Shown here: positions 1 through 9,625 of the stretch, one piece after another | How the letters are laid out: every line of letters begins with the position of its first letter | How positions within the stretch are numbered: the stretch's first letter is position 1 | Source of the DNA: Rivularia sp. PCC 7116 | Lineage (GTDB): Bacteria > Cyanobacteriota > Cyanobacteriia > Cyanobacteriales > Nostocaceae | DNA: 64,000 bases | Direction: 5' to 3' | NCBI RefSeq assembly: GCF_000316665.1 | Contig: NC_019678.1 | Span: forward strand, 7,349,001-7,413,000 | Position numbers and translations under genes: made by a program | The notes under the pieces: model-generated | What the model was told of the DNA's origin: nothing | The model's input: the letters and a program-made list of their open reading frames with translations, nothing else | Databases searched by the model: none

Positions 1-436
1 TAACCGAAATTAAAACAGTATTGTCTTTTAAAGCAGCTTTTAAATTATCGGGGTTGACTCTTCCTTTATTATCAACATGCAAACGAGTAACTTCCCAGCC
101 CCAATTCTCAAGCAATTTCGCAGGTTCTGAAATGGCAGAATGCTCTACGCTCGATATAATAATATGCTGGGGTTCCCTAAATAGCTGAGCCACTCCCATA
201 ACTGCTAAATTATCTGCTTCCGTACCACCAGAAGTGAAGACAATGGATTCGTGCCAAGGCGCACCGATTAAACTAGCAACCTGCATTCTCGCTTGTTCTA
301 CAATGGTTGCCGCCCGTTGCCCCCATTCATGCAAACTAGAAGGATTTCCCCATCCTTGAGTTAGCACTGTATGCATCATATTAATCGCTTCAGGACGAGT
401 AGGAGTTGTAGCGCTGTAATCTAGATAGATCTGCAT
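1..436 (-). CDS. Cysteine desulfurase, N-terminal part (cut by window edge)
   Basis: This is the first 145 residues of a class V aminotransferase-fold cysteine desulfurase (IscS/NifS type). Such enzymes take sulfur from cysteine, using PLP, for Fe-S clusters and thiolation. Reading leftward from an ATG at 436, the protein begins MQIYLDYSATTPTRPEA, the family's usual start. It contains the cofactor-loop motif TSGGTEADN and the EHSAI motif with the histidine that stacks on PLP. The catalytic lysine and cysteine lie beyond the window edge, so I cannot check that the gene is intact or assign it to IscS, NifS or SufS. The family call is secure; the subtype is not. Confidence 0.9.
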   Translation of the reverse strand, partial: MQIYLDYSATTPTRPEAINMMHTVLTQGWGNPSSLHEWGQRAATIVEQARMQVASLIGAPWHESIVFTSGGTEADNLAVMGVAQLFREPQHIIISSVEHSAISEPAKLLENWGWEVTRLHVDNKGRVNPDNLKAALKDNTVLISV

Positions 437-780
437 AAAAATTAGTCTATAAAATGCATTCAGGAGCTGCTTTTATTTTCAGTTTAGATAGTGAAGGTAA
501 GACAACTTCTGGTAGATATCTTCTTTTTAAGATTATATTGGTGCTATTTGACGTGAAGATTCTTTAAGAAAGTTCTTTTTGCAGAATATCAATTGCATTG
601 AGTAGAAGTTGTCCTAGTTGAAGATAACCCTTATTTAACCTAAAACTTCAAAATCTATCAGCTTTTAAATATTTTCGGTTTCAAAAAGCTACCCATAAAA
701 TTGAGTGATTTCATTATCTAAAATTGTCAGTAAAATTACCTGGATTTACTACAAAGCATTTGTAAAATATTCATAATACT
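437..780. other. Intergenic, AT-rich, no gene seen
   Basis: These 344 bases separate the start of the desulfurase gene from the end of ruvC. They are AT-rich, have no long open frame, and I see no convincing terminator or repeat. The desulfurase promoter must lie in the left part. Confidence 0.5.
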
Positions 781-1272
781 TTAAGATTGGAACGATGCTG
801 TCAGTGCAATTGCCAAAGCATCAGCAGCATCATCAGGACGAGGAATATAGTCTAAATCAAGTTCTCGGGCAACTGCTTCTTGTACCTCATGTTTTTCTGC
901 CTTACCGTAACCAGCTAAAGCTAATTTAATTTGGGAAGGCGCAAATTCTACGATAGGTAAACGGTGTTGTCCCAAAACTAATAAAATGATTCCTCTGGCT
1001 TGGGCAACCAAGATAGTATTTGACATGCGGTAAAAGAAAAATTTTTCAATCGCAACCAAATCTGGTTGGAATTCTTCGACTAAAGTATGTAAATCGTCAT
1101 AAAGCGTACACAGTCTTGTTTCTAATGGAGTTTTAGCAGGAGTACTAATAATGCCAAAGTCTAGTAATTTTACTGATTCACCTTGCAAGTTATCCTGATT
1201 TTTGTGGCATATAATTGCTCCAAAACCCAAAATAGCGAATCCCGGATCTAAACCTAAAATTTTTCTTTGCAT
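781..1272 (-). CDS. ruvC: Holliday junction resolvase RuvC
   Basis: RuvC is the endonuclease that, with RuvAB, cuts Holliday junctions symmetrically during recombination and repair. The 163-residue length is normal. All four expected acidic residues are visible: D9 in LGLDPG, E76 in AIEKFF, and D148 and D151 in [10 protein letters not shown] near the C-terminus, matching E. coli D7, E66, D138 and D141. The ATG at 1272 places the LGLDPG motif at the expected distance. The gene is divergent from yvcK, with 177 bases between the starts. No ruvA or ruvB lies nearby, which is usual in cyanobacteria. Confidence 0.97.
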   Translation of the reverse strand: MQRKILGLDPGFAILGFGAIICHKNQDNLQGESVKLLDFGIISTPAKTPLETRLCTLYDDLHTLVEEFQPDLVAIEKFFFYRMSNTILVAQARGIILLVLGQHRLPIVEFAPSQIKLALAGYGKAEKHEVQEAVARELDLDYIPRPDDAADALAIALTASFQS

Positions 1273-1449
1273 TTACTTTACTACCTTTTCATATAAACAT
1301 AGTGTTTTCACTGTTTTTTTTCGCTAGGTTAATTAAATGAGTCCGATCGCTTAGAATTAAAAATTGTAATAATCACATTCTTCAATTTGAATGAACTTAG
1401 TGTAAATTTTCAATTAACTATTGTTTAGACCACTGTTTACAATTGCGAT

Positions 1450-2859
1450 ATGTCAATTGGTTTTCTCAGACAAGCTTTCAACGTCATGCAACAACAGTCG
1501 CGCCGTCGCACTCCCCATCGAGTTAACCAGTGGTTTAAGTGGTTATCTCCTGGCTTATCAGTTAAACGTTGGTTTTTGATTAGTGTGGCAGGTGTAGTAT
1601 TAGCTGGACTGGGTTTAGCTATTTGGAGCGGATTTACACCAATTTACTGGGTGCTAAAGTTGGTTAGAGGCGCGCTTTTAATAATTACAAATACTATACC
1701 TTATTACATTAGCGGTCCTGTAGTGATGATTGGCGGTTTACTGTTGCTGATTTGGGGACAAACCCGCACGGTAGGCTCGATTACTCAGGTATTAAAGCCA
1801 GAAAATGATGAAGAATTAGTTGATGTGCTTTTAGCTCATCGCAGACTATACAGAGGTCCCAAAATTGTTGTAATTGGTGGAGGGACTGGACTTTCGACTT
1901 TATTAAGAGGACTTAAAACTTACAGCGCCAATATCACTGCGATTGTTACTGTTGCCGACGATGGTGGCTCCAGTGGAAGGTTACGCGAAGAATTTGGTGT
2001 ATTACCACCAGGAGATATTCGCAACTGTTTAGCGGCTTTAGCTGATGAAGAGAAATTATTAACAGAGCTGTTTCAATATCGCTTCAGTTGTGGAGACGGT
2101 TTGAGCGGTCATAGTTTTGGTAATCTATTCTTGACCGCAATGAGTGAAATTACCGGCGATTTAGAACGGGGTGTAGCGGCTAGTTCTAAAGTCTTAGCTA
2201 TTAGAGGTCAGGTACTTCCAGCGACTTTGAGTGATGTTCGTTTATGGGCTGAATTAGCTGATGGTCGTCGCATTGAAGGTGAATCAAAAATTACAAAAGC
2301 TGGAGGTAAAGTAGTCAAATTAGGCTGTAATCCAGCAAATCCCCCTGCTGTGCCAGCCGCGATCAAAGCAATCAAGGATGCCGATTACATTATTATGGGT
2401 CCTGGTAGTCTTTACACCAGCGTTATTCCCAATCTTTTGGTACCCGATATTGCAGATGCGATCGCCGCAACATGCGTACCTAAAATCTATGTATGTAATA
2501 TTATGACTCAACCAGGAGAAACTCAAGGATATACGGTTGCTAATCATATTCAATCTATTGATAAAGCTTGTGGAAGAAAGCTATTTGATGCGGTTTTAGT
2601 ACACAAAAAATCTCCTTCTGCCCGCGCTCTTATCCGTTACGCAAACGAAAACTCTCATCCTGTATTTTTAGATCGCGAAGCAGTAACTACAAGCGGGCGT
2701 AGAATAGTATCTGCGAATGTAATGAGTGAAGATGAAAATGGTTGCGTTCGTCACGATCACGAGCGCTTAGCCCAAGTCCTCTTACGTTGGTATAGCGGAA
2801 CTCCAAAAGGAATGCGAAAGCTTTACAAGCTTTTTGGTAAGGAATCCGTTCTACAGTGA
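1450..2859 (+). CDS. yvcK: Membrane-anchored YvcK/CofD-like gluconeogenesis factor
   Basis: This YvcK-family protein (CofD-like fold) is related to the Bacillus UDP-sugar-binding protein needed for gluconeogenic growth and cell-wall homeostasis. The soluble domain starts near residue 135. It shows the glycine loop GGGTGLST (143-150), [10 protein letters not shown] (170-179) and PPGDIRN (186-192), followed by the SGHSFGN and GPGSLYTS motifs. Unlike the Bacillus protein of about 320 residues, it has about 110 extra N-terminal residues with two likely membrane helices (about 41-60 and 85-104). The catalytic-type domain should therefore be tethered at the membrane. I believe this extension is common in cyanobacterial members. 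It starts with ATG and appears to be a single-gene unit. Confidence 0.93.
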   Translation: MSIGFLRQAFNVMQQQSRRRTPHRVNQWFKWLSPGLSVKRWFLISVAGVVLAGLGLAIWSGFTPIYWVLKLVRGALLIITNTIPYYISGPVVMIGGLLLLIWGQTRTVGSITQVLKPENDEELVDVLLAHRRLYRGPKIVVIGGGTGLSTLLRGLKTYSANITAIVTVADDGGSSGRLREEFGVLPPGDIRNCLAALADEEKLLTELFQYRFSCGDGLSGHSFGNLFLTAMSEITGDLERGVAASSKVLAIRGQVLPATLSDVRLWAELADGRRIEGESKITKAGGKVVKLGCNPANPPAVPAAIKAIKDADYIIMGPGSLYTSVIPNLLVPDIADAIAATCVPKIYVCNIMTQPGETQGYTVANHIQSIDKACGRKLFDAVLVHKKSPSARALIRYANENSHPVFLDREAVTTSGRRIVSANVMSEDENGCVRHDHERLAQVLLRWYSGTPKGMRKLYKLFGKESVLQ

Positions 2860-3380
2860 TATCAAATCTTTTTAACACTTTTAACACTGGCTGCTAAGAT
2901 TATTTATTGATTTATATACAGAGGGATACTATGACCAAAATAGACAAGATATAAGTATATTCCCTGTTTTGATATCACCGCGAAACCTCGGCTGCGTGCT
3001 GCTTTTCAATAATAAGTATTTATAGGTGCTGAAACTAACATAATACAAAAACTACTCAAAAATTAGACTTGGGTAGTTTTTAGTAGAGTGCTTTACGACG
3101 CTAGTAAGGCAGCACCGAAAAACTAATTAAATTAAGCAAATCGCTATCAATAAATAAACCTTGATAACGAAATTTGTTGTCTTATTTAACTGAAACCAAA
3201 ATAATCAATTACTCAAAGGAATTGTTTGATTCGCTGAGAAGATGTTTTAAAAGTCTCCGAAGGTATAATTTTACCGTTCTGACTTGGTTCAAATTCAAGG
3301 AAGAATCTAGGTTTTAGTCATGTATCCAGATACTTAGCTATGCTTAATATAAGAGCAAAAGACCCTTTTAAAACATCCTC
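2860..3380. other. Intergenic with one hairpin and a repeat-like scrap
   Basis: This is about 520 bases downstream of yvcK. An inverted repeat at 3047-3057 and 3071-3081 (arms AAAAACTACTC and GGGTAGTTTTT) could fold as the yvcK terminator, although its T-run is part of the stem. Positions 3088-3120 share the words TTACGACGCTAGT and GCACCGAAA with the inside of the 150-bp mobile element at 42434-42583, so this may be an eroded relative. I see no gene. Confidence 0.45.
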
Positions 3381-3800
3381 TTAGACAAAAGTAAAGTCTT
3401 GGTGAAAGTTAATATGAGTATTATCTTCAACAACAGCAATCAAATCTCCGTTACTCTTGATTAAAGTATCTAAAGAGCCATCGCCAGACAAGTTTTCATG
3501 ACTTAGATGGTAATCGCTACTGCTACCAAGGACTTGAATTTTATCACCTTCATGACGGTCAAAATCAGTAATAGTCGCATGACCATCACCTAAATAGTAA
3601 GATTTATAGTTGTTAAAGTCTTTCGATCCTAATACAAAAACATCAGCTCCATGACCACCAGTCAGAGTATCGGATTCATGACTTCTTGAAGTGTTTCCCA
3701 AAGCAAAATAATAAGAAGCTCCATAGCCATCTAAAGTATCGTTACCATCACCACCAACTAACCGATCGTTTCCCATTTCACCAAGAAGATTATCGTGCCA
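3381..3800 (-). pseudogene. RTX (hemolysin-type calcium-binding) protein, C-terminal fragment
   Basis: The frame encodes glycine-aspartate nonapeptide repeats of the RTX type (GNDRLVGGDGNDTLDG, then DTLTGGHGADVFVLG). A typical post-repeat C-terminal segment follows, with ITDFDRHEGDKIQVLG and a terminal HQDFTFV. Intact relatives are large secreted calcium-binding proteins exported by type I secretion. Only about 140 residues remain. The same frame continues upstream of the ATG at 3776 with repeat-like HDNLLGE, then meets a TAG at 3801-3803. The ATG is therefore probably internal, and this looks like the tail of a gene that lost its front. It might still be expressed as a small protein, but it lacks an RTX protein's usual size. 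Confidence 0.75.
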
Positions 3801-3875
3801 CTATTAGGTCTGAGTGAAAGCATTATGCAGGGGTAGAATATTTTTTTTTAATTTCTTTCCGCAATCACTCAATTA

Positions 3876-4014
3876 GGCGTTGCTGAATCCGGATATGAAT
3901 TTATTTTTTCCTTTATAGTGATGCCCCCTAAATCCTCCAAAAATAGCGTAATTTTAATGTATCCCATCAAAATTGGGGGTTAGGGGGCAATTCATACTTT
4001 TAATCAGCAACGCC
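3876..4014. mobile_element. MITE-like element, family A, copy 1 (139 bp)
   Basis: The left end begins GGCGTTGCTGAATCC and the right end closes TTTTAATCAGCAACGCC, giving terminal inverted repeats with an 11-bp perfect core (GGCGTTGCTGA). It is flanked on both sides by the 8-bp direct repeat CTCAATTA (3868-3875 and 4015-4022), a target-site duplication. Inside are subterminal complementary words GCCCCCTAAA and TTAGGGGGC. There is no coding capacity, so the element must depend on a transposase elsewhere. Related copies are at 36378-36523 and 50105-50219. I cannot name the parental IS family. Confidence 0.85.
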
Positions 4015-4237
4015 CTCAATTAAGTACTAAACCTTTGTACTAAGCAGTTGGTTTAGCTGTATAAGCGTTATGGCAGGGGTAGAATATTGTTTGAAAAATT
4101 TTTTGAAAATTAGCTGATATCAAATCCGTTTACACCGGTTTGGGATAAAACTAGTGAATAATGACGGTAAATATTTTTGTTTAACTAGTTACTTAATAGC
4201 CTAAAAAATCGCTCAAAGCTAGGTATCTTAAAAAAAT

Positions 4238-4356
4238 AGCGTTGCTGCATAAAAAGATGAAAAGGCGATTTCATATTGAAAGAGACGTAGCAATGCTACG
4301 TCTCCACATCAGTTTTATGTTCACTACAAAGTGTAAGTAGATATTTCAGCAACGGC
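4238..4356. repeat. Possible diverged relative of element family A, with internal palindrome
   Basis: This stretch begins AGCGTTGCTGCATAAAA and ends TTTCAGCAACGGCT, resembling family A ends, but the ends are not exact complements and I find no flanking duplication. At 4282-4304 it contains a nearly perfect palindrome: 11-base arms GAGACGTAGCA and TGCTACGTCTC around one A. Such palindromes are common dispersed repeats in cyanobacteria. Confidence 0.45.
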
Positions 4357-4528
4357 TGCAAAGCAATGAAATCGAGACTAAAGAATTGATTAATATAGCT
4401 TTGAGGCTTTTTTCAGATCAAAAAAATGTCTAAGCCCGACTAGACGCAGAGGACACAAAGCAAGAGTTTTTCAAGCTAGAAAAAACAACTTGAATTAGGA
4501 TAATTTTCATCCACATCAAAAAAACAAA

Positions 4529-5026
4529 ATGAAAATTCTTCTTAAAGATGCACTATCAACTCAACGTTTAGGGATAATTTTAGGTGAAACGCTAACAGCA
4601 AATACCGTAATTTTACTAGAAGGAGATTTAGGGGCAGGAAAAACCACATTAGTACAGGGGATAGGTAAAGGTTTATCTATTAATGAACCAATAGTCAGTC
4701 CTACCTTCACTATCATTAATGAGTATACCCACGCACGTATTCCCCTTTACCATCTAGACTTATACCGTTTAGAAACTCCAGAAATAATAGCCTTAAACCT
4801 CGAAACTTATTGGGAAGGTATAGAGGTTTCTCCAGGAATAGTGGCTATAGAGTGGTCGCAAAAATTACTTTACAAGCCAGACGCTTATCTCACTATACGT
4901 TTAACCAAGGCAAACGAAAATCTATACCTCGAAGAGGCTAACTCGGCTGTACGTTTTGCCGAAATCATTCCATGTAATTCCACTCTTAGTGAAAAGATTC
5001 TAGCTTTAGACATCTCCAAAAAATAA
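4529..5026 (+). CDS. tsaE: tRNA threonylcarbamoyladenosine biosynthesis ATPase TsaE
   Basis: TsaE is the P-loop ATPase that works with TsaB and TsaD to make t6A37 in ANN-decoding tRNAs. The 165 residues show the Walker A motif GDLGAGKTT (32-40), SPTFTIINEY (57-66), HLDLYRL (about 75-81) and AIEWSQKL near residue 107, all typical. The ATG at 4529 gives a normal family length; I see no strong Shine-Dalgarno site. The gene stands alone between long gaps. Confidence 0.95.
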   Translation: MKILLKDALSTQRLGIILGETLTANTVILLEGDLGAGKTTLVQGIGKGLSINEPIVSPTFTIINEYTHARIPLYHLDLYRLETPEIIALNLETYWEGIEVSPGIVAIEWSQKLLYKPDAYLTIRLTKANENLYLEEANSAVRFAEIIPCNSTLSEKILALDISKK

Positions 5027-6207
5027 AACATCCAGCTTTAAGTGGGTGTGCAAAATTATTTGTGTGATTGCGTTCGCGCAGCGGCGCGAACGCTAACGCA
5101 ATGACAATATAAAATTTATTTTGCGTGAGTACTTAGCAAATACATTTCGCAGAAAACTTAGAGTGACGCGGGTTCCCCCTAGAAGGCGGAACTAAAAGCT
5201 AGATATTTTATTACTTACAAGTGCCTTAGGCAAAAAACATCATTGAAATTAGCAATTGTATACAAACTACAGAAGCAGTTGAATATTCTTCTGTAAATTA
5301 TTCCATCTGTTTACTTGTTCTATCTGCCACTGCCTCGTTCATCGCAGCAATGGTAATACGCTGTAATTATAATCACCTTATTTTCTGGTAAATTGTTTAC
5401 AAGATAGAAAGACATATTGAATTTCAAGGAATTATTTTATACTAATAGTTACGATTAATTAAGTATCATGACAAACCAAATAATACTTAATAAGGAATAT
5501 TCATACCTGATAGCTAATAAATTATCTAAATACTTCAGCTTTATGCGTGTTTTAGCTGAATCGTAATTACGGATAGTAGTTTATTTATGCTTTTTTCATA
5601 ATGTTTAATAATTTCTTAATTTAATTTTGTGTTTAGTTTGACACGTTTGTAATTGATGTGCCTGAGTGATTGCTCGTAAGGGTAAATGCTAGTATTTTTT
5701 CAAACAAAATGAGTATAGTATCATTTTAATATCTCATTATTAAGTACTTTTGCATACTTATCAATAACAGATACTTGTATTTATTCAGTTTGTCAAATGC
5801 AGTAAATACGGAAAAAATATATTTTTTTATAGTATTTATAAGAGTCGAAGCAGAATAATTACTTAGAAATTTTTATTCAAATAAATCAAAGCATTAGTAT
5901 AAACAACTACTCTGCATCCCAAAATGTATTTTTTCTGAATAAAAAATATACTTATGTCGTTTGATTATTCATAGTTGACTTAGAACTTGGGTAACTAGTG
6001 CCCTAAAAAATATTTTTTTATACAGAAAAGCGCTTAGTTACGTAAGAACAAGCGCTTGCAAATTTAAATAATATTTAAGTCGATGAAAATTACGAACCCA
6101 GACCCCAGACACGTAGTGCAATGGAATACTGGGCCTTTTTTTATTCCACTTTTTTGCAGTATGGTTTTTCTTGCTTTCTCCTTGATGAATTGCAAGTGCC
6201 TAAAGCT
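5027..6207. other. Long intergenic region, no gene recognised
   Basis: About 1.2 kb of mostly very AT-rich sequence lies between tsaE and the end of pyrC. A GC-rich palindrome at 5070-5093 is listed separately. Two copies of AAGCGCTT lie near 6027 and 6051. A short CCCAG...CTGGG pairing just before a T-run near 6134 could be a weak terminator. A 32-codon frame at 5468-5566 has no recognisable features. Confidence 0.5.
5070..5093. repeat. GC-rich palindromic repeat (REP-like)
   Basis: The arms GCGTTCGCGC (5070-5079) and GCGCGAACGC (5084-5093) pair perfectly around the loop AGCG. In AT-rich surroundings this is a typical dispersed cyanobacterial palindrome. It lies about 45 bases after the tsaE stop and might act as a transcript-end structure, but no T-run follows. 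Confidence 0.7.
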
Positions 6208-7527
6208 TTAATGCTCAAAATTTAAGGGTTTACCCCTCTTTTCTGTATCTAGCTCGCCTTCATGGTAAACAATCTCGCCGCCAACAATGGTCGTTACCGG
6301 CCATCCTGTGAGGTTCCAACCTTCAAAAGGACTCCAACCGCATTTGGTTAGAAGTTCTTCACGACGAACTTTTTTTCGTGAGTTTAAATCCACAAGCACT
6401 AAATCCGCGTCATATCCAGCTGCAATTAATCCTTTATTAGGAATAGAATAAGCAGACGCGACAGCAGTAGACATCCAATTAACAACTTGGGCAACAGTGC
6501 AACGTCCATCTTCAGCAGCAGTTAACATTATTGGCAATGAAGTCTCCACTCCAGGCATTCCTGAAGGACTTTTTGGATAAACTTGCGCTTTTTCTTCCAA
6601 GGTATGGGGTGCATGATCCGTAGCAATGAAATCAATTACCCCATCTAGCAAAGCTTGCCAAAGCACTTGATTATCATGAGAAGTTCGCAAAGGGGGATTC
6701 ATTTGCGCTAAAGTGCCTATTTCTTCATAAGCAGTTTTATTTAAAAATAAATGCTGAGGCGTTACTTCTGCCGTTACCCAACTCGGTTTATCTTCCCGAA
6801 GTAAATTTGCTTCCTCAGCTGTAGACATATGAAGAATATGCAATCGACGACGATATTTTTTAGAAAGTTTTAATGCTCGCTGTGTTGCGATTAATGCTGC
6901 TTGACTGTCTTGTATTTGCGAATGAATAGCGACATCATGAATATTTGCAAATTCTTCTCGACGTTGTCTTAATCGGGATTGATCTTCAGCATGAACTGCA
7001 ATTAAAATTTCGCCAGAAGCAAATATTGCTTCTAATGTTTCTTGAGGATCTACCAACAAGGGACCGTGCATAGAACCCATAAAAATCTTTATGCCGGGAG
7101 TCGGGTTGGCATGTAGCAATTCAGACAAATTATCCGCTGTTGCGCCAATAAAAAAACCGTAATTGACGAGACATTTGCTTGAAGCGCGCTCTAACTTATC
7201 ATTTAAAGCTTCTTGAGTAATTGTTAAAGGACGAGTATTCGGCATTTCCAAAAATGAAGTTACTCCTCCCTTTGCACAAGCACAAGAAGCTGTAAATAAA
7301 TCTTCCTTATGTTCAAGTCCCGGCTCCCGAAAATGTACTTGGGGGTCGATGACTCCTGGCAACAAAGTTAACCCTTCAGCGTCAATTACACGGGTAGGTG
7401 TTTCGTCTATGGCTGATGGTGAAACTTTTATAATTTTGCGATCGCGCGTCAGCACATCCCCAACAATCAATTCACCCGAAGGTAAAACAATTCTCGCATG
7501 GCGAATTAGTAAACTAGGAGATGACAT
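6208..7527 (-). CDS. pyrC: Dihydroorotase
   Basis: Dihydroorotase is the zinc amidohydrolase that interconverts carbamoyl aspartate and dihydroorotate in pyrimidine synthesis. The 439 residues contain the N-terminal signature DPQVHFREPG (61-70), AVHAEDQ, LHILHMSTAEE, NPPLR and the C-terminal FIATDHAPHT motif, all characteristic of class I enzymes. Position 63 is glutamine where most class I enzymes have the first zinc-binding histidine (DxHxH); the second, H65, is present. From memory this substitution is shared by other cyanobacterial members, so it need not mean inactivity. The gene starts with ATG and is divergent from lepB. Confidence 0.93.
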   Translation of the reverse strand: MSSPSLLIRHARIVLPSGELIVGDVLTRDRKIIKVSPSAIDETPTRVIDAEGLTLLPGVIDPQVHFREPGLEHKEDLFTASCACAKGGVTSFLEMPNTRPLTITQEALNDKLERASSKCLVNYGFFIGATADNLSELLHANPTPGIKIFMGSMHGPLLVDPQETLEAIFASGEILIAVHAEDQSRLRQRREEFANIHDVAIHSQIQDSQAALIATQRALKLSKKYRRRLHILHMSTAEEANLLREDKPSWVTAEVTPQHLFLNKTAYEEIGTLAQMNPPLRTSHDNQVLWQALLDGVIDFIATDHAPHTLEEKAQVYPKSPSGMPGVETSLPIMLTAAEDGRCTVAQVVNWMSTAVASAYSIPNKGLIAAGYDADLVLVDLNSRKKVRREELLTKCGWSPFEGWNLTGWPVTTIVGGEIVYHEGELDTEKRGKPLNFEH

Positions 7528-7788
7528 GAAAATACACTCGGCTTAAATAACAGCAAATTGTGACATACAGCTATTAAGATTAAGGTTAAACTTATGGAAT
7601 GCCAGACATTAGTTAATGTGTATTATTAACAACGAATAAAGTCCGACCAAAACAATTTAAATAACTGCGTCAACATGACAACATAACTCGTAAGAGCATC
7701 TTTGTACAGTTAAGATAAATAAATACAGTCTCCCTAGCACTCTTGTCTATTTCTGGAGCATACTAAACGTTTCTACTTGAGTAATTAC

Positions 7789-8463
7789 ATGCAAAACCCA
7801 GTGTCTGACCGTCACTCCAACCAACAACCCGACAATTCCTGGTTTTTTGAATTAGGCAAAACAATCGGATTAAGCATCGTGCTTGCTCTTTCAATTCGCA
7901 CTTTTGTTGCTGAAGCCCGTTGGATTCCCTCTGGCTCGATGGAACCTACTTTGCACGGTACTCCAAATCAGTGGGAGGCAGACAAAATAATTGTTGATAA
8001 GTTAAGTTACAAATTTTCTATTCCTCAGAGGGGAGATGTTGTAGTATTTTCTCCTACAGAAGAATTACAAAAAGAGCAATTCCAAGATGCTTTTATTAAG
8101 CGGATAATTGGTTTGCCTGGGGACAAGGTAGAGCTTAGAGGGGGTCAAGTATATATAAATGACAAGCCGTTAAAAGAGAAATACCTTAATGAGCCAAAAA
8201 GTACATCTGTCGATGTTTGTGCTTCAGCACCTACACAGCCATTCTTATCTCAAACAAAAACCATTCCTACTGACTCTTATTTAGTTTTAGGAGATAATCG
8301 TGGCAGTAGTTATGATAGCCGTTGTTGGGGTGTTGTCCCTCGGGAAAATATTATTGGTAGAGCCGTACTTCGTTTTTGGCCTTTGAATAAAGTTGGTGGA
8401 ATTGACGAAACCCCACTTTATAACAGCCAAGAAACATCTCAAGACAAAATCAAAGCTGAGTAA
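7789..8463 (+). CDS. lepB: Signal peptidase I
   Basis: This membrane-anchored serine protease removes signal peptides from exported proteins. After a short cytoplasmic N-terminus comes one membrane helix (TIGLSIVLALSIRTFVA). The catalytic serine follows in WIPSGSMEPTL (S50 counted from the ATG at 7789) and the general-base lysine in IKRIIGLPGDKV (K104). The GDNRGSSYDSR box near residue 170 is intact. A TTG four codons upstream (7777) is possible, but the ATG gives the more usual start. The length of 224 residues is normal. Cyanobacteria often have two such genes; only one is in this window. Confidence 0.95.
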   Translation: MQNPVSDRHSNQQPDNSWFFELGKTIGLSIVLALSIRTFVAEARWIPSGSMEPTLHGTPNQWEADKIIVDKLSYKFSIPQRGDVVVFSPTEELQKEQFQDAFIKRIIGLPGDKVELRGGQVYINDKPLKEKYLNEPKSTSVDVCASAPTQPFLSQTKTIPTDSYLVLGDNRGSSYDSRCWGVVPRENIIGRAVLRFWPLNKVGGIDETPLYNSQETSQDKIKAE

Positions 8464-9625
8464 ATAGCTATATATAAATATTGCTGTCTTTTATTAGCGC
8501 ATGTTTTGCATTAAGGACAGCTAATTTTTTATTAAATAATTTTATCAAATATAGTCTAACTAGATTATCTAATCTAATAAGACAAAAAAAGTCATCAAGA
8601 AATCATCGGTATAAGTTATTATTAGTATAACTTTTATCAACGCATACTAATACCTATCTTACCTGTTAGAAATCCTAAGTAGGTAGGCACAAGTAAATCT
8701 ATCTATGTAACTAAATTTAAAATAGCTGAAGCTCTGGCGATGATCCGCAGCTGAGCCGCACCTTCGGTGAACGCTGAATACTTCATTTCAATCCGTTACG
8801 CTCGTAATGACGTAGTTAGTTTTTATCGTACTTGTCTACTTGTATAATTTCTAAAAAGATAGACAGGTACTTTACCTTCAGTCAAATGGATTTTCAAGAT
8901 GCTTTGGTGGGATTTTAAGCATATTGAGAATTTGGCACAGGTAGGTTTATTGACGCTGGCTTACTTTATGTTATACAAATATCGAAATGTTAAAATTGAT
9001 TTTAGCCAAAGGGTTGATTAGCGAGAAATTAAGCCATTGTCTTAGCCATAATAAGTTCTAAAGAGGCATCTTTTTGAATTGTGAAATTATAGCCATATAC
9101 TTTTGACAAAGAATTTAATTATCTTTCTGCTAATACTACTTCTTCTTAACGTGCGCTTAATTTATAGTTCGAGCACATAGACTTTATTTGATTGGCTCTA
9201 AATTTATTTGCTGTTGAACCAACTATAGCTTTATAGATAATTGATATTAATTCTTACGCATATTTTTAGAAAGGAAGCAAGTATGAATTTAGTATTATTT
9301 TTGATTGAGAATACGTAATAAATAGCTTTTATATCTATCTAATCTAGGTATTTAAAAATACTTATAATTACAAGTAGATTAGATAACGAAATGTTTATAA
9401 TACGTTGAAAGCATTTTAATAGCATAAACAAAAAGCAGCACATAAGCTACTAAGATTGTAAATTTTCTTGTATAAATGTTATATAAATATGAAATTTTGC
9501 AGCTTTGTAAAAAAATACCGTATAGCGTTATAAATGACATTTATAGATATGAAAATTCAAAAATTAATAATTATAAAAAAATGGGAAGTTGAGAAGTAAG
9601 CTTAAAATTATAGCTTGAATACACA
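8464..9625. other. Long intergenic region with one small candidate ORF
   Basis: About 1.16 kb of AT-rich DNA between lepB and the c-di-GMP gene. The only coding hint is the 40-residue frame at 8899-9021, listed separately. Positions about 8730-8815 are richer in G and C than their surroundings and may be a worn repeat. I see no RNA gene. Confidence 0.45.
8899..9021 (+). CDS. Candidate 40-residue protein with a hydrophobic middle
   Basis: The ATG frame encodes MLWWDFKHIENLAQVGLLTL and continues AYFMLYKYRNVKIDFSQRVD before TAG. A hydrophobic stretch (VGLLTLAYFMLY) sits between charged ends, so it could be a small single-pass membrane protein. There is no clear ribosome-binding site and I recognise no family, so a remnant or a chance frame is equally possible. 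Confidence 0.25.
   Translation: MLWWDFKHIENLAQVGLLTLAYFMLYKYRNVKIDFSQRVD

Noticed and set aside
4238-4356. Fourth copy of element family A
   Set aside because: End sequences resemble the family but are not complementary and no 8-bp duplication flanks them; listed only as a possible relative.
5240-5400. Minus-strand frame with MNEAVADRTSKQME
   Set aside because: Short, stop-containing, no recognised family.
5468-5566. 32-codon ORF
   Set aside because: No ribosome-binding site, family or neighbour signal; AT-rich gap.
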